The position numbers were made by a program, and so were the translations under genes. Below, one piece after another: positions 13,041-24,243 of a DNA stretch of 64,000 nt (its first letter is position 1; each line of letters opens with the position of its first letter). The stretch comes from Geosiphon pyriformis (lineage: Eukaryota; Glomeromycota; Glomeromycetes; Archaeosporales; Geosiphonaceae), in contig JAAOMT010000760.1 of the NCBI GenBank assembly GCA_016748015.1, forward strand, positions 797,653 through 861,652, given 5' to 3'. The notes under the pieces were generated by a model, which was given only the letters and a program-made list of their open reading frames with translations, ran no database searches and was not told the DNA's origin.

Positions 13041-13870
13041 CTATGTAACATGTAACCATTCTTTTATTTTACATGAGGACTTGAGATTTACCCACATATC
13101 TAGATTTTGGAGCATATTACCATCAATAACATCAAAAGAGACGCAAAACAAAGCAATAATTCTATTATTACACTCAATATATAATAATGAATTAGAATAA
13201 TAAACATCGCATTTAAATTTAAAAAAGTTGCATAAATTAAACTTTAATCTCAAAATAGAGCATTCATTCAAGATAAAAAACGTTTCAATCATCATGTTTA
13301 TTTCCCACTTTGTATTAATTTAAGAATTTTGAATAGGATCCAGAATAATCGAGAGATTGCAAGCTTTAACCACTTTTGATTAATCCTTTGTCAATCAAAT
13401 GATCTGGATATTTCGATAACTCTATTTTTAAAAATCTGTGCTTTCAAAAATGAAACTTGTTTTTAGCGGGTCAAAAAAATGAATACCATTCTGCATCATC
13501 ATCATCATCATCATCATCATTATAATTGACAACATCATAATCATCCTCATCATCACTGTTTATTTGTAGCCATTTAATTTAATGTTCATTCAAAAAACAT
13601 TGGAATTTCAATTCAAACCAAGCAGCTTTTGTTTTCAATTAATTGTATCAAGTTCAATTTTTCTCTATTTAGGATAATTGAGTCAGTTTAAAAGTAAAGC
13701 GTTGACACAGTTTGTATTGTAAGTTTCTCCATCCAACTCTACCGAATTTTTAATTTTAAAGATTTACCTTCATCGCGTCCCACAATCTCATGTATACACA
13801 CAAAGGAAATCCAGTTTTTCTTCATATTCATCCGGTCGATATCGAAATAAACTAGATTAAAAGCTGATAA
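13041..13870 (-). pseudogene. Unidentified exon-like segments on the minus strand
   Basis: Several protein-like minus-strand pieces lie close together. At about 13765-13850 a segment reads VYFDIDRMNMKKNW and ISFVCIHEIVGRDE and is bounded by AATCTAG on its 5' side and GTAAATC on its 3' side, acceptable fungal splice sites. At about 13690-13750 another frame reads KNSVELDGETYNTNCVN. Further down 13041-13295 is an 84-codon frame containing YYSNSLLYIECNNRI and DVIDGNMLQNLDMW. No family is recognised and the pieces do not join into one clean model, so this may be a multi-exon gene or a decayed one. It lies upstream of, and diverges from, the MATA-HMG gene. Confidence 0.35.
13493..13560. repeat. 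ATC/CAT trinucleotide microsatellite
   Basis: A run of about ten CAT units followed by interrupted ATC-like units. It lies between the two minus-strand exon-like groups. Confidence 0.85.
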
Positions 13871-14008
13871 AACATGCTGGTTTCTAACCTAAAATAAGAT
13901 ACAATTAGGAAAGAACAAAAAGTTATCTTGGAAACTATATTCGAAAATCAAGTTGGGTTACCCTCCGAGGATATTTAATAATTGAATGAGTGATATAAAT
14001 AATATAAA

Positions 14009-14062
14009 AACAACAATAACAACAACAATAACAACAACAATAACAACAACAACAACAACAAC

Positions 14063-14095
<33 letters not shown>
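14009..14095. repeat. AAC/AAT trinucleotide microsatellite
   Basis: (AAC)n with AAT interruptions followed by (AAT)n over about 85 bp, about 0.4 kb upstream of the HMG gene. The minus-strand Tyr/Cys-rich frame across it is only a translation of the repeat. Confidence 0.9.
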
Positions 14096-14362
14096 TAAAG
14101 TCCTGATAATTCAATGTTAACGGCATCATCCTTTTTGAAAGATGACAAAAATTACCAGTGTTCTCTTAAATTGGTACCTTAACCTTTCACAAATTCCCTT
14201 TATTACCTATAATACATTATTGTATGGCACAAGAACTGCAATTTAAGTCGCAGGAGAACTTTTGTGAAAGGCGATACAGTTTAACTTTGTATAGATATTG
14301 CATGGAAATCAGTCAAACCTAGCTCTAAGCTAATTTTAATAGCTTATATATCATTTTGTCGT

Positions 14363-14370
14363 TATAAAAG
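14363..14370 (+). promoter_or_regulatory. Candidate TATA box of the HMG gene
   Basis: TATAAAAG about 145 bp upstream of the ATG at 14512, in otherwise mixed sequence. This fits a core promoter with a leader of about 110 nt; position and motif are the only evidence. Confidence 0.4.
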
Positions 14371-14511
14371 AGAAGTTTTTCGGCGATCTAAAAAAAAATC
14401 CTCAACTTTTCTCACCAAGTTAAAACATCTAATCACTTCTTAAAATCAAACATATAATTTCTCAAATCTTGACAATATTTTTCCAAATTTTCACATATAA
14501 AGCATAGTAAA

Positions 14512-15165
14512 ATGTTTAAAAGTTATTTTCATATAAACAATCAATCAGAAGAAAGACAAAAAATAAATTTAAAAATAATAAATTCTCCTAACGACAGGGC
14601 AACTGTGGATCCAATTTTCATGAATAACCTAATTAGAAAGATCGATAATGAAACTCTTCAGAACATAAAAGATATATTAAACATTTCACTCACAACATTA
14701 ATAACTCCAAAATGGAGATCCCGTAAAGGGCAAACTCCCCGTGCTCAAAATTCATTCCTACTGTATAGATGCAATATACAAGCCGCAATAGAAAATAAAT
14801 TCAAAAATCAAGGTGAAATCTCAAGATTAGCATCGGATCGATGGAAGATAGAATGCCAGGAGACGATAGCAATTTTTCAATTCCTGGCAGAATTGGCAAA
14901 AGAGGTGCATAATAACGTCTTTCCAGACTATAGTTTTAAGCCAAAAAAAAAGCAACCAAGCATAATATCTTTTTCGGACAATCAAAATTATTCTAGGCAA
15001 CATCGGAAAAGTCGTAATAAAATACATATATATAAATATCCTGATGAAAATTCCCATGATGAATTTAAAGGAATAATTCTAATGGAACCTGATCTAGAAA
15101 AATTCAAACAAACAATGAATAAATTGTATGATCGGCGAACATGTTGGTCGTTTGGCCATCCATAA
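14512..15165 (+). CDS. MATA-HMG-like HMG-box transcription factor
   Basis: An intact intronless frame of 217 residues with an HMG box at about residues 75-148. The box opens TPRAQNSFLLYRCNI, the counterpart of the RPxNAFxxYR start of MATA-HMG and SOX-type boxes, continues with EISRLASDRWK (core Trp 111), and ends FKPKKK, a basic nuclear-import and DNA-backbone segment. An N-terminal arm of about 70 residues and a polar C-terminal tail flank it. HMG boxes of this kind bind and bend DNA in the nucleus, and in fungi some determine mating type. Glomeromycotina carry many copies, so mating function for this one is not implied. The ATG has A at -3, and a TATA-like box lies upstream. The family is secure; the role is inferred. 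Confidence 0.85.
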   Translation: MFKSYFHINNQSEERQKINLKIINSPNDRATVDPIFMNNLIRKIDNETLQNIKDILNISLTTLITPKWRSRKGQTPRAQNSFLLYRCNIQAAIENKFKNQGEISRLASDRWKIECQETIAIFQFLAELAKEVHNNVFPDYSFKPKKKQPSIISFSDNQNYSRQHRKSRNKIHIYKYPDENSHDEFKGIILMEPDLEKFKQTMNKLYDRRTCWSFGHP

Positions 15166-16530
15166 TATTTAATCAAAGATTTTAAAAGTTCTTGTGGCAA
15201 GTGATAGTGGATAACTTTTTTGAGGATCGCAAAAATTTTTTATTCAAGATCCCTAATATTAATACGAATATTAGTAAGTTGAGGTACGGTTTTTTTTTCC
15301 CACCCTTTTACTTTGTTCTCCATATTAAGACTTTAAAAAACAGTCCCATCCTTATCTTTTGCAAAAATTTATATTCATAATTATAGTCCCTCACAACTTT
15401 ATTTGCAATTATATTTTGAGGGAAATTGTTATCACAAAATAATTTTTATTTAAATTTTCACCAGTTTTATATTATTTAGAAATATATTTTTATAATTAAT
15501 ATTAATCATATCGGACAATTATTGATGAGTGATTTTAGGATCACATTAATTAAATTGTTTACATTTTTTTTTTAATAAATTAATATTGATTTAAATCTTT
15601 GAATATTTGAAACTTTGTTATAGGTTTTTTTATTATTGTTATTAATAAGAATCAGATATTTTTTAACGTAAATTAACAATAATTTTTTAAATATTTTCCG
15701 AGATTTTTATTGTTAATTATACACAACTTTGAATTGCTAAGATATTTTTTCTCTTTTTAATTGGAGCTTTTTCTCTAGCTGAAGGTTTTTTATTAGGACA
15801 CCAATCTTAGTTATAAGCTCCAATTAATTTTTTCAGTTAAATAATTTTTAATTAATTAATTAATTTTTTATTTAATAATTCTTTAATTATTTAATTTTTT
15901 CATTAATCTCTTTTTAATTGACAGATTTATTTCTAATGAGAATTATAAGAAAAGCTACAAAATTAATTTAATTTTTGAATACTAAAAATAAAACTTTTTA
16001 CATTAACTTTTAAACGGAATAAAAATAAAAAGTTTACATATATATAGTAAGTTTTTCTTAAGTTTTTATTGTTATCATAAATTATAGCATAATAAATTAA
16101 TTTATATTCTATAATAAACCATTTTTTTGAATTTTATGTTTAAAAGCTACTAATTGAATATAATGCTATTAAATTTTAAATATATTTACTAAAAATTATA
16201 TTTTCATGTCCATTGAGAAAATATGAATTAATTAATTGACAAAAAATACAGCCAAAAAATATAAACATTAATAATATTTTAAGCCAAAAAATGAAGCAAT
16301 CACATTTTTAATAATGTTTATAATAAATTTTCACAGTATGTTTTATATTATCATAATAAAATAAAAATTCACATGATCTAGAAAGTTGAGTTAATTACAT
16401 GAATCTATATGTTCATGATTCTATGGAAAATTAAAATTCAAATGGTTCTTTTCAAGGTAATTTCTACCTTTTGGATCCTAATTAATGATCTCTGACAATA
16501 TTTACAAAAATTTATAATCCAAACATTTTC
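15166..16530. other. A+T-rich intergenic sequence
   Basis: Downstream flank of the HMG gene. Poly(A) signals of the AATAAA type occur repeatedly by composition alone. I see no gene. Confidence 0.6.
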
Positions 16531-16534
16531 TGTT

Positions 16535-16815
16535 TCTGTTACCGTTGTTGTTTCCATTATTACTATCCCTATTATTGTTGCAATTATCACCACCACCACC
16601 CCATTATTGTTTCCGTTATTATAAACCTTATTATTGTTGCCGTTACCACCACCTCATCTCTCTTACTGTTGTTATTGCCATTGCTGTTGCCATTTAACCA
16701 AAATTTATTAAAGTTCCTGTTGTTGTTTCCGTTCTAACTACCCCTATTATTGTTGCCATTGTTATTTCTATTGAAGCTTCCAAGGTTACCCATTGTTGTT
16801 TCCATTATCACTACA
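16535..16815 (-). pseudogene. Asn/Gly-rich low-complexity coding remnant (or compound microsatellite)
   Basis: Reading the minus strand gives blocks such as GSFNRNNNGNNNRGS, NGNNNRNF and NGNSNGNNNSK, separated by frameshifts and one stop. The plus strand is a degenerate array of TTGTTGTTTCCATTATTA-like words. It could be a degraded Asn/Gly-rich protein tract or simply a compound (GTT)n-derived repeat; sequence alone does not decide. Confidence 0.3.
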
Positions 16816-17365
16816 CGTTTTTCATGGGTAGAAACGGTCGCAGTATAAGCGAGAAGTGCAGTATAATACAAAGGAAATGATGTTAGAAGTTTGGGTGCAT
16901 ATTGAGAATTTCCTTTTTCTTAATAAAGATTACAATTAGAGAATAGTTTTCCTATGAAGTGATCAAAAATGTGGGAATGAAGTTAGAGAATAGTTGTAAA
17001 TTATTTACATAAAAAAAGTCATACCTTGTACATTTTCAATTTTCTTTTGATAATATTTTTTGTTCAATAAAAAAGTCATTAAATTCAAAGCTGAATTATT
17101 AAAGAAAAAATACGAATTTATTAAACAAAGCCCATTTGTAGTCATGATACCAATTTTAAATTACGGTAATTTCAGGAAGATTAGTTTAAAACTATATTTA
17201 TGTGGAATATTATTCGCCTTTAACTGGTCAAAAAAGTAGTTTTAACAGGAAACCAAATCAAGACACTATAGAGTCGAGTAATTAAATAATTTTCAAGATT
17301 ACAGAGACTCAATATAGGAATAATGTCGTAAGCGAAGGTGTTTTAATGAGGAATAACTTTTAGGT

Positions 17366-17368
17366 GAA

Positions 17369-17403
<35 letters not shown>
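17366..17403. repeat. AAT trinucleotide microsatellite
   Basis: A perfect run of about twelve AAT units, with no surrounding gene. Confidence 0.9.
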
Positions 17404-17404
<1 letters not shown>

Positions 17405-17655
17405 TCCAAGATATTTAACTTGATCAACCATGAAATTTTTTGAAACGCCAAATTTTTGATATCACAATTGAATCCACGAATTTTGAAATATTCTTAATAA
17501 AGGGAATTATAGTAATATCCATAAGATTAAATCTCTGATTCTTTTGGATATTGGAAGACTAAAAAGAATAAAAGTTGGCATAGTTCGAATGTAAAAGATT
17601 TAGGGCATTGATCTCAGCGACAATAAAACAGCGGAGCTTTGCATATTACGTAACC

Positions 17656-17719
17656 ATGTTAATTTTACTGATTATAATGTGTGCTGCCCAGTCCAGTGTT
17701 GAAAAGAAAAGGTATAGTT
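17656..17719 (+). CDS. Possible first exon with signal peptide
   Basis: An ATG opens MLILLIIMCAAQSSVEKKR, a textbook hydrophobic signal peptide, followed directly by GGTATAG, a possible splice donor. No convincing second exon is found; a short plus-strand frame near 17843-17912 is open but unsupported. It may be a small secreted protein gene or chance. Confidence 0.2.
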
Positions 17720-17943
17720 AGAAAAATAATACATTTACTAGCCAAAAAAAATAACGAACCAATTATCTTTACTCTTTTCAAAATTTCAAGAATTTTCAAG
17801 GTTGAGAATTATTTACCTTGGTAAATACAAAATTACGTTATTCATGGTGAATATGATGTCGGCTATAAATTCCACTAGAAATAATGTGATAGAGACAACT
17901 GAAGACTTTTTTTAACCCAAAATGAATAAAAGTTATTATATAT

Positions 17944-19049
17944 TCATTTAATTTTAAAAGTTAAAACAATAATTGCCACAATATAACTGTAAGAAATATT
18001 TCCTATAAGATATAGAGATGATATATCGAAGATCAATTCACGTTTTAACTTAGAATGAATACTAATGGGAGTAAACCATTTATTTTTATTCGTTGTATCT
18101 TGGCTATCCGCAATTTCCATGGGATTTTTAGAATCATTTGAAGTCGCCGGCCTGGCGATTCTAATTTCGACTTATCAGGGTTATAATCAATGATTCTGAT
18201 ATGACTTCTTTCAACTGGAATTTGTAAAGTACAACAATTTTTGATAGGAAAAATTTGTATTGAGACGCAAAAGCTCAATCAGGGTGAGTTTTTTCTTTAT
18301 CTTCTAAAGCATATAAACGAAATAAACGAAAGGAGGAATGAAGAATGAATGAATAAATGAATGAAATTCCTAGAGGGCAAAAACTAAAAAATACTTACCT
18401 GTTTTAAATTGACATATATCTCTATTAATTCACTTAATGGGCTTCATTATATTATATTGTGTAACTTTCACGAAATTATTATCAACGACAATGAAATAAT
18501 CTTTAGCTGGTTGATTAAAATGTGTTACTAAAAAAAAATCCACTACAATAATTCTATTATCTAGCTTCACAAGACAATTCTTTCTATAACACTCTGCCTC
18601 AGAATTGGTTCAATCTCATCGGTCTTGTTGATTTGATAAATAGAATATCATTATTTGACAATAAGATTTTGTCAGAATAAGTAAACATTTATTTGTTAAT
18701 CCCAATTGAATCTGGCCGCCACGAAAGGTGAAAATATTACAATACATGATCCATTCCTTACCATTTTTTGAAAAATATGGTAATTTTTAGTACATAAATA
18801 CATACATAAATATGCCCTTTTATGATTAACAGCTAGAAAGTATTGTTTGGTAAGATAATAAAATCAAACATCTCGATTCATTCCAGACTCTATTTTGATC
18901 ATACAGGTTTACAACGAATACGTTTTCTTCCTTTATGGGGGTACCAGTTAATAATCAACCATAAACAGTGTAAATATTAATATTTTACTAAAAGATAATA
19001 ATATAAAAATAATATTTGTCACTCTTGTTTCCATAAGTTTCATCTTCAT
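17944..19049 (-). pseudogene. Unidentified secreted/membrane protein family, copy A (decayed or multi-exon)
   Basis: A chain of protein-like minus-strand pieces. From 19049 an ATG opens a hydrophobic leader with RVTNIIFILLSFSK. A shift then gives TGTPIKEENVFVVNLYDQ and NRVWNESRC (about 18835-18945). Next come FTFRGGQIQLGLTNKC (about 18700) and ECYRKNCLVKLDNRIIVVD with HFNQPAKDYFIVVDNNFVK (18438-18600), which runs to a canonical donor GTAAGTATT at about 18400. The C-terminal part contains IARPATSNDSKNP, WFTPISIHSKL and a hydrophobic end YIVAIIVLTFKIK before a stop at 17944-17946. Several frameshifts and a TGA remain. The C-terminal third is repeated in inverted orientation at 22845-23323, which shows a real family. 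No domain is recognised. Confidence 0.5.
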
Positions 19050-19917
19050 TTAGGGAAAAAAAGAATATTGATCAAATAAAAATATGATTGTTCCATTTTG
19101 CTGCGTCATAGACATTTTTTCTTTCTAATTATCAATATTTCAATATTTTTTTGAAACTCATAGATTGTAGAAATAGTGGTTCAAAATTTACAAATAAATT
19201 AATCAAAATTTCTGACGTGCAAATAAATTTATTTATAAATCTTTGAATGATACTTTTTTGAATTTTTAATATTATTAATCTTGCAAAGATTTTAGCAAAA
19301 ATTTGATTATTTTGGCTATTATTTAGTAATTAAAAAATATTTCAAGTAAATATATATTTTTCTTAAAAATGAATTATTCAAATTTTCAAAATTATAAAAC
19401 TGATACTTTTTTACCAATTTTTTTAAAAAAAATAAAATTATGAGAGCTTGTATTCTTAAATAAATTTTGGTCTAAAAGAAGTGACATTTTATTCATGTTA
19501 ATTGTGAGAAATCTAATCTTTACATGTGTATAAATTATTTTATTTATTTCGAGAGCAAAAAAGAATTTTTGAATAAAAGGAAAAATAAAATAAATTCATT
19601 CACAAAAAACGATCATGAACTAAATTTTTGAGAGTTAAAGTTTTTCTATAATTAAACCAAAAACTAAAATTCATTAAATATTTACAAAATTAATAAGGCT
19701 GGCTCGGAAATTAGTTTTTCCCAAAGTCAAAGACAAACAATTACTTATACATTGATTTGTTTATATTTAGAACTTCAATATGTTTGTGATCATTCCAACC
19801 CCTCTCATTTGATTTTATTGTGGCAATATGTAAATAAACAATTTGAATTATTCTTTAAGAAAATTTTTATTTAACTAAATATGAAAGGGTTACTTTTTCA
19901 AATTTATAAGGTCGAAA
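19050..19917. other. Shared upstream region of two divergent genes
   Basis: A+T-rich sequence between the minus-strand unidentified family and the plus-strand lipase-like gene. It should hold both promoters, but A+T richness prevents confident calling of core elements. Confidence 0.4.
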
Positions 19918-20034
19918 ATGTCAACTATAATTTTATCCTTTTTGTTGTTTTTATGTCTCATCTACACTTTTTGTTTTCAAACTATTGCGGTTAAAGAGGA
20001 ACAAAACCATGGTTTAAATGAAAATCGTGTTAAC

Positions 20035-20082
<48 letters not shown>

Positions 20083-21335
20083 CAGAAAATTCATTTTGAA
20101 AAAACTCAATTATCTTCATCTTTTAAACATAACCCAATTATCGTCGAACCCATTCAAAGAAGAGATTATAGACTATCCTTTAATTCGTCATTTCATATAT
20201 TAGCCAGAAGCAATGATCATGGTGTAGCATTTGTAAAAGAGGTTGTTGACGATAAAAAGATTTTGGATCAACTATCTACGAGTGCAAGTTTTGCATGGGA
20301 AGCCTCTTGTCCAGAGGCCATGGCTGATAAAAAAGTCATTTTAAAAAATTTGGGCGGGAAAGTTTGGGGTTAGTAAATTTTAATTCTAAATTTTGAAAGT
20401 TTCCTACGAAGAAATTAAAACAACTTAATATTTCTAAATCATTGTTAAAACAGTCATGTTCTCGGAGACTACAATTGCTTTTGGGGCTGTGGAATATGAT
20501 TTCAATTTTTTCACAACGGATTATACAAAGGACAAATGGGACATGGTTTCTTATCCACATGTACAATATGGGTTTGTCTCCAACCTTTTTTATAGCCGTT
20601 GGGAACGTATGAAGGATTGGTTTTTGGAAAAATTAGGAAGATTCCAATTGAAAAATAAATCAGCATTCACATTGAACCACTATACATTTACAGGATTCGG
20701 TTATGGAGCTGGTAAAAGAATTTACTTTAACTTTTTAATATATAAACGATGATGATGATTTACATTGAAAATTTTTTAGTTTTCGCGGTATTTGCTGCAC
20801 TCGAATATAAAAGAGCTCGTACGGAAGCATCAACAAGTCTTGTCACTTTCGGTCAGCCACGAATTGGAAATGACATATTTGTTTACTACACGGAACACAT
20901 GCTTCATAAAGTTTGGCGGGTTACTTATGGTGATGATTGGATGCCTAATTTTCCAATTCATGGCTTTGATCGCGCAAGAAAGAAGGTTGTAGGTAAATTA
21001 ATAAGATCTCCCAGAATTATATACAAACATTTTAGACAGGAATTTTGGATAGAGCCTCCATGTGATTGTCCAGATCCAAAAATTTATTCATGTTATCATA
21101 CGACTACTTTATATGAACACCAGGTATTTCTTGAATTTCACCATTGTTTATTTGAAAAAATGATTCAAAAGCCATTTATCTGCTATTATTTTTTTAGGAT
21201 TGCAATGCGAGAAGTTTTTTTGATATTATTTTATATGCAGGAATTAATTGGAAAGATAGAAAAAATCATTATGAAGAATCGAATGAGCATTTCGGACCAT
21301 ATTTCAAATACAAAATGACCCAAAATTGCTCTTAG
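19918..21335 (+). CDS. Secreted class-3 lipase-like protein lacking the nucleophile serine
   Basis: Four exons (19918-20368, 20454-20711, 20780-21123, 21198-21335) join with GT-AG introns of 68-85 nt into 396 residues. Residues 1-24 form a signal peptide, and a poly-Ser run comes from a TCA repeat. Fold markers of lipase class 3 follow: HVQYGF (usual HxGF), TFTGFGYGAVFAVFAALEY (usual TGHSLGGALAxLAALxL), TFGQPRIGN, YGDDWMPNFP with probable catalytic Asp 289, EFWIEPP, and a Cys-rich end with NEHFGPYF carrying probable His 382. The nucleophile position, residue 233, is Gly, giving GFGYG instead of GHSLG. The frame is otherwise intact, so this is either a non-hydrolytic secreted relative or a recently inactivated enzyme. 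The start is the first ATG before the signal peptide. Confidence 0.85.
20036..20080 (+). repeat. TCA microsatellite coding poly-Ser in the lipase-like gene
   Basis: About fifteen TCA units in frame give an uninterrupted Ser tract just after the signal peptide. The length is likely to vary between strains. Confidence 0.9.
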
Positions 21336-22840
21336 ACGGTCAAAAATATCCGGAGGCTAAAAGAACCTTTCACGAAAATGAATATAATTTGTCTATACTG
21401 AAATTGTTTTAGAGATAAAGTCTAAACATATTATTATTATTATTATTATTGTATACTGAATTTTTGTTTGCGATAATTTTTTTTTGAAATGACGCCTAAA
21501 AATATATATATTAAAAATGCATTATTTGATAGAAATACTAATATTAAAATCATTAATCACAATGATAATTTTATTTAAGGAATGTGGATGAAAATTCTCA
21601 CTTTATTAAATGATTTAAAAACTTTAAGTAAAGATTTATATTCTGTAATATAAAGTATAAAAATTAAACTAATTTGACCGTTTCTTTAGACCTTTAAAAC
21701 TTTTTTATGTCCGTGTATTACTTGCGTAGGTTGAATTTTCTTTAATTTATGGTTGCTTCAAATTTTATGGATTAACTTTATCTGATTTCAAATCTTTAAA
21801 TATGTGATTACAGGGTCGAACAATAGAAAACTTGAAATCAAATCCACAATAAATTGCTCTCAATATAACATTCTTTCTATATATGAATTATCATGCTGAT
21901 TTTCCGCTCTTGGACGTGATAAAATATGATCGCAGCAGGAGTATCAATGTATTTAATATTGGTTTTAGTTCAAACTTGTATACAATGACTGAATCCTAAT
22001 TTTGACTTTGTTCGTACAGCCATGTATTGGCTTTTTGGGTGTTGTGCATTAATACAGGAATATCGAAGTTCATGAATACCTTGATTTCAAATTTATACTA
22101 AATATAAATACATCATTTAATTACAATTTTTTTCAACTGACACAACATAATGAAACCTATTTTTTAAAAGAAATTAAGTATTTTTTCCTATAATATTTTT
22201 AAAAAAAAGTAAGCAAATTTTTGATATAAATATTTTTATAAATATGATAGCTAAAAAAAAGTTTACAAATTCTTGTATTTTAAAATTTTTACTTAATAAT
22301 AAACATTCTTTAAATCCCCTTTAATTATTTTAAATACATAATAACCAAAAAAAGCCATGTGTTTTTCTTTTTATTCCACAAGTTTTCTTATTTTTTATTG
22401 GGTAATTGAATTTTCATATATCATGATTCATTTTAATAATTATTATTATTAAGATTTATTGACTAAAATAAAATAACAAGTTTTTTGCTTGTTTCAAGGC
22501 ATAATATCTGATTGATAATAATTCACAAGTTAAAATTTTTGAAGGTTTTGAAATTTTTAGAGAACTATGATTTATAGCTTTTTATATAAATAATAATTAA
22601 TATTTCAGTAATAACAATATTATATAGTTGATCAAAATCAAATCAAATTTTAGACTTAAGATAAAGAATTGATTTTAAATATATTTTGTTATTTTGAGAT
22701 TAAAAATACAAAGCTTATTTATTGAGTTGAAATAAATACTAAAAGTAAACTTTGTAATTTGAGTATTTTATTTTTATTTTTTAATATGCCGAATATATTC
22801 TTCCATTATTAAACGAGCTAATTAAATGTCGCTAACTAAA
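21336..22840. other. Intergenic sequence with one short unidentified ORF
   Basis: A+T-rich with an ATT run at 21430-21450. A 38-codon frame at 21883-21999 (+) reads HADFPLLDVIKYDRSRSIN and GFSSNLYTMTES. It looks protein-like and may be an exon of the decayed gene that follows on the same strand, but nothing connects them. Confidence 0.35.
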
Positions 22841-22844
22841 ATAT

Positions 22845-23323
22845 ATAATGGTTGTTTTTGATTTTAATTCACACTGATTGGACGGTTTACGTCTGAATCA
22901 AAATGGAACCTAGAATTTCACGAAAAAAGGTTTTTCTGAGACACTTAAAACTCAATTAGATTTAATTTTCCAGTTAAAAAGGACCTATCGAAATCATTGA
23001 TCATAAAAATGATAAATCGAGATTAGGATCATCAGGCCAAAAATTTCACGACTTTACCTTTCTTTAACAAGTGATCTAAAATAAATGATTCACTCCCATT
23101 AGCATTCATTCACATACGAATTTTTCATATGAGGCTTTCGGGTTTCAAGTTAAAGGTGAATAAACATGAATTAATTTTAAATATTTAATTTTTATATCCT
23201 TTAATACTTTTTTAACAAATAGTTTTTTCAGCAAATTTTTGTGAAGAATATAAATTTTATTTAATTGAAATTGCTATTATTGCACTAATATTAATAGGTC
23301 CTCTATATTTTATAAAAAAGTAA
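22845..23323 (+). pseudogene. Unidentified secreted/membrane protein family, copy B (3' part)
   Basis: A plus-strand relative of the C-terminal third of the gene at 17944-19049. Shared blocks are LKGPIEIIDHKNDKSR (copy A: VERSHIRIIDYNPDKSK) and FTPISIHS (identical in A). After a likely acceptor TTTTTTCAG at 23223-23231, a final exon reads FCEEYKFYLIEIAIIALILI and ends GPLYFIKK-stop at 23321-23323, a single membrane-spanning tail. Nucleotide similarity is plain, for example ATGGGAGTAAACCATTTATT in A against ATGGGAGTGAATCATTTATT in B, when one copy is reversed. Stops interrupt the upstream exon. The product would be a type I membrane protein if the leader in copy A belongs to it; this is inference. 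Confidence 0.5.
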
Positions 23324-24243
23324 AATATCCCAAGGTATTTGTTTTTTTTTTGGCAGATAATTATAATTTTAAGTTTTAAATGAATTGAATACTTAATAAC
23401 TTTCATTTATTTAAAGTGATAGTTTTGCATTTGTTTTTGTAATATTAATTCTAGTCGATATCTAGGTAATATTTTATTCACTATTTCAGTTGCCTTTAAT
23501 TCAAAAAGATTTATTTTTCTAAAATGCAAAAATATAATGTTACTAATAATTAAAATAAATAAAAGAAAATAATTTAATGTTTAATAGAAATTTGTTTTTA
23601 AAGAGTTACTATTTTAAAAGTGAGATTATATTTTGCTTGAAAACTTTTTACTCTTTTCGAGTCTCTTAAAGCTTCTATCTTTGACAGTTATTAAAAGTAT
23701 TTTTTATATCATCGCACATTAAAAAACCAAAAGTTTCTAAATTTAATTAGCGGGAAACACAAATACGCAATTAAAAGTTATATTTCTAAAACTATTCAGC
23801 TAAAGAACGTTTTATGACTTAAGTCTGTGGTAAATATCAAAACTTCAAAGATCACTTTTTGTTAAACCAGCTTATAATTACTGATGCTTATAATAAAAAA
23901 ATTTATTCTTTTAACTTTATTGTGGGGTTTAAAATAGTAGGCTATAAAATATTTTGCCAGTGAAAATTTTTAACATAAGTAGCACAACCTTCAGAAAATG
24001 CATAATGAAATTGAACCTATTTTTTTTAATTTGAATAACTTCATACTCATTGACAAAAAAAGGCCACTGGACTACTTTTGAAGTTATTGGCATATAAAAA
24101 ATATAAAAAGTTTCAAAATAGGGTCCATGATTTAACACACCATAAAATCTATATGTGCCAACAAATTCGCTAAGTTAAATATTTCTAGCTTTGCCATCTC
24201 TGTTTTGAGGTTTTTTATCAATCCATAAATGAGTATTTACACA
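23324..24243. other. A+T-rich intergenic sequence
   Basis: No supported gene. A minus-strand frame at 23929-24138 (69 codons) is hydrophobic and Phe/Lys-rich as expected from composition, and I do not support it. Confidence 0.5.

Noticed and set aside
13935-14129. Minus-strand frame rich in Tyr and Cys
   Set aside because: It is the complement of an AAC/AAT microsatellite, with no other coding support.
14224-14322. 32-codon ORF upstream of the HMG gene (MAQELQFKSQEN...)
   Set aside because: It ends before the candidate TATA box, has no homology that I recognise and is short enough to be chance.
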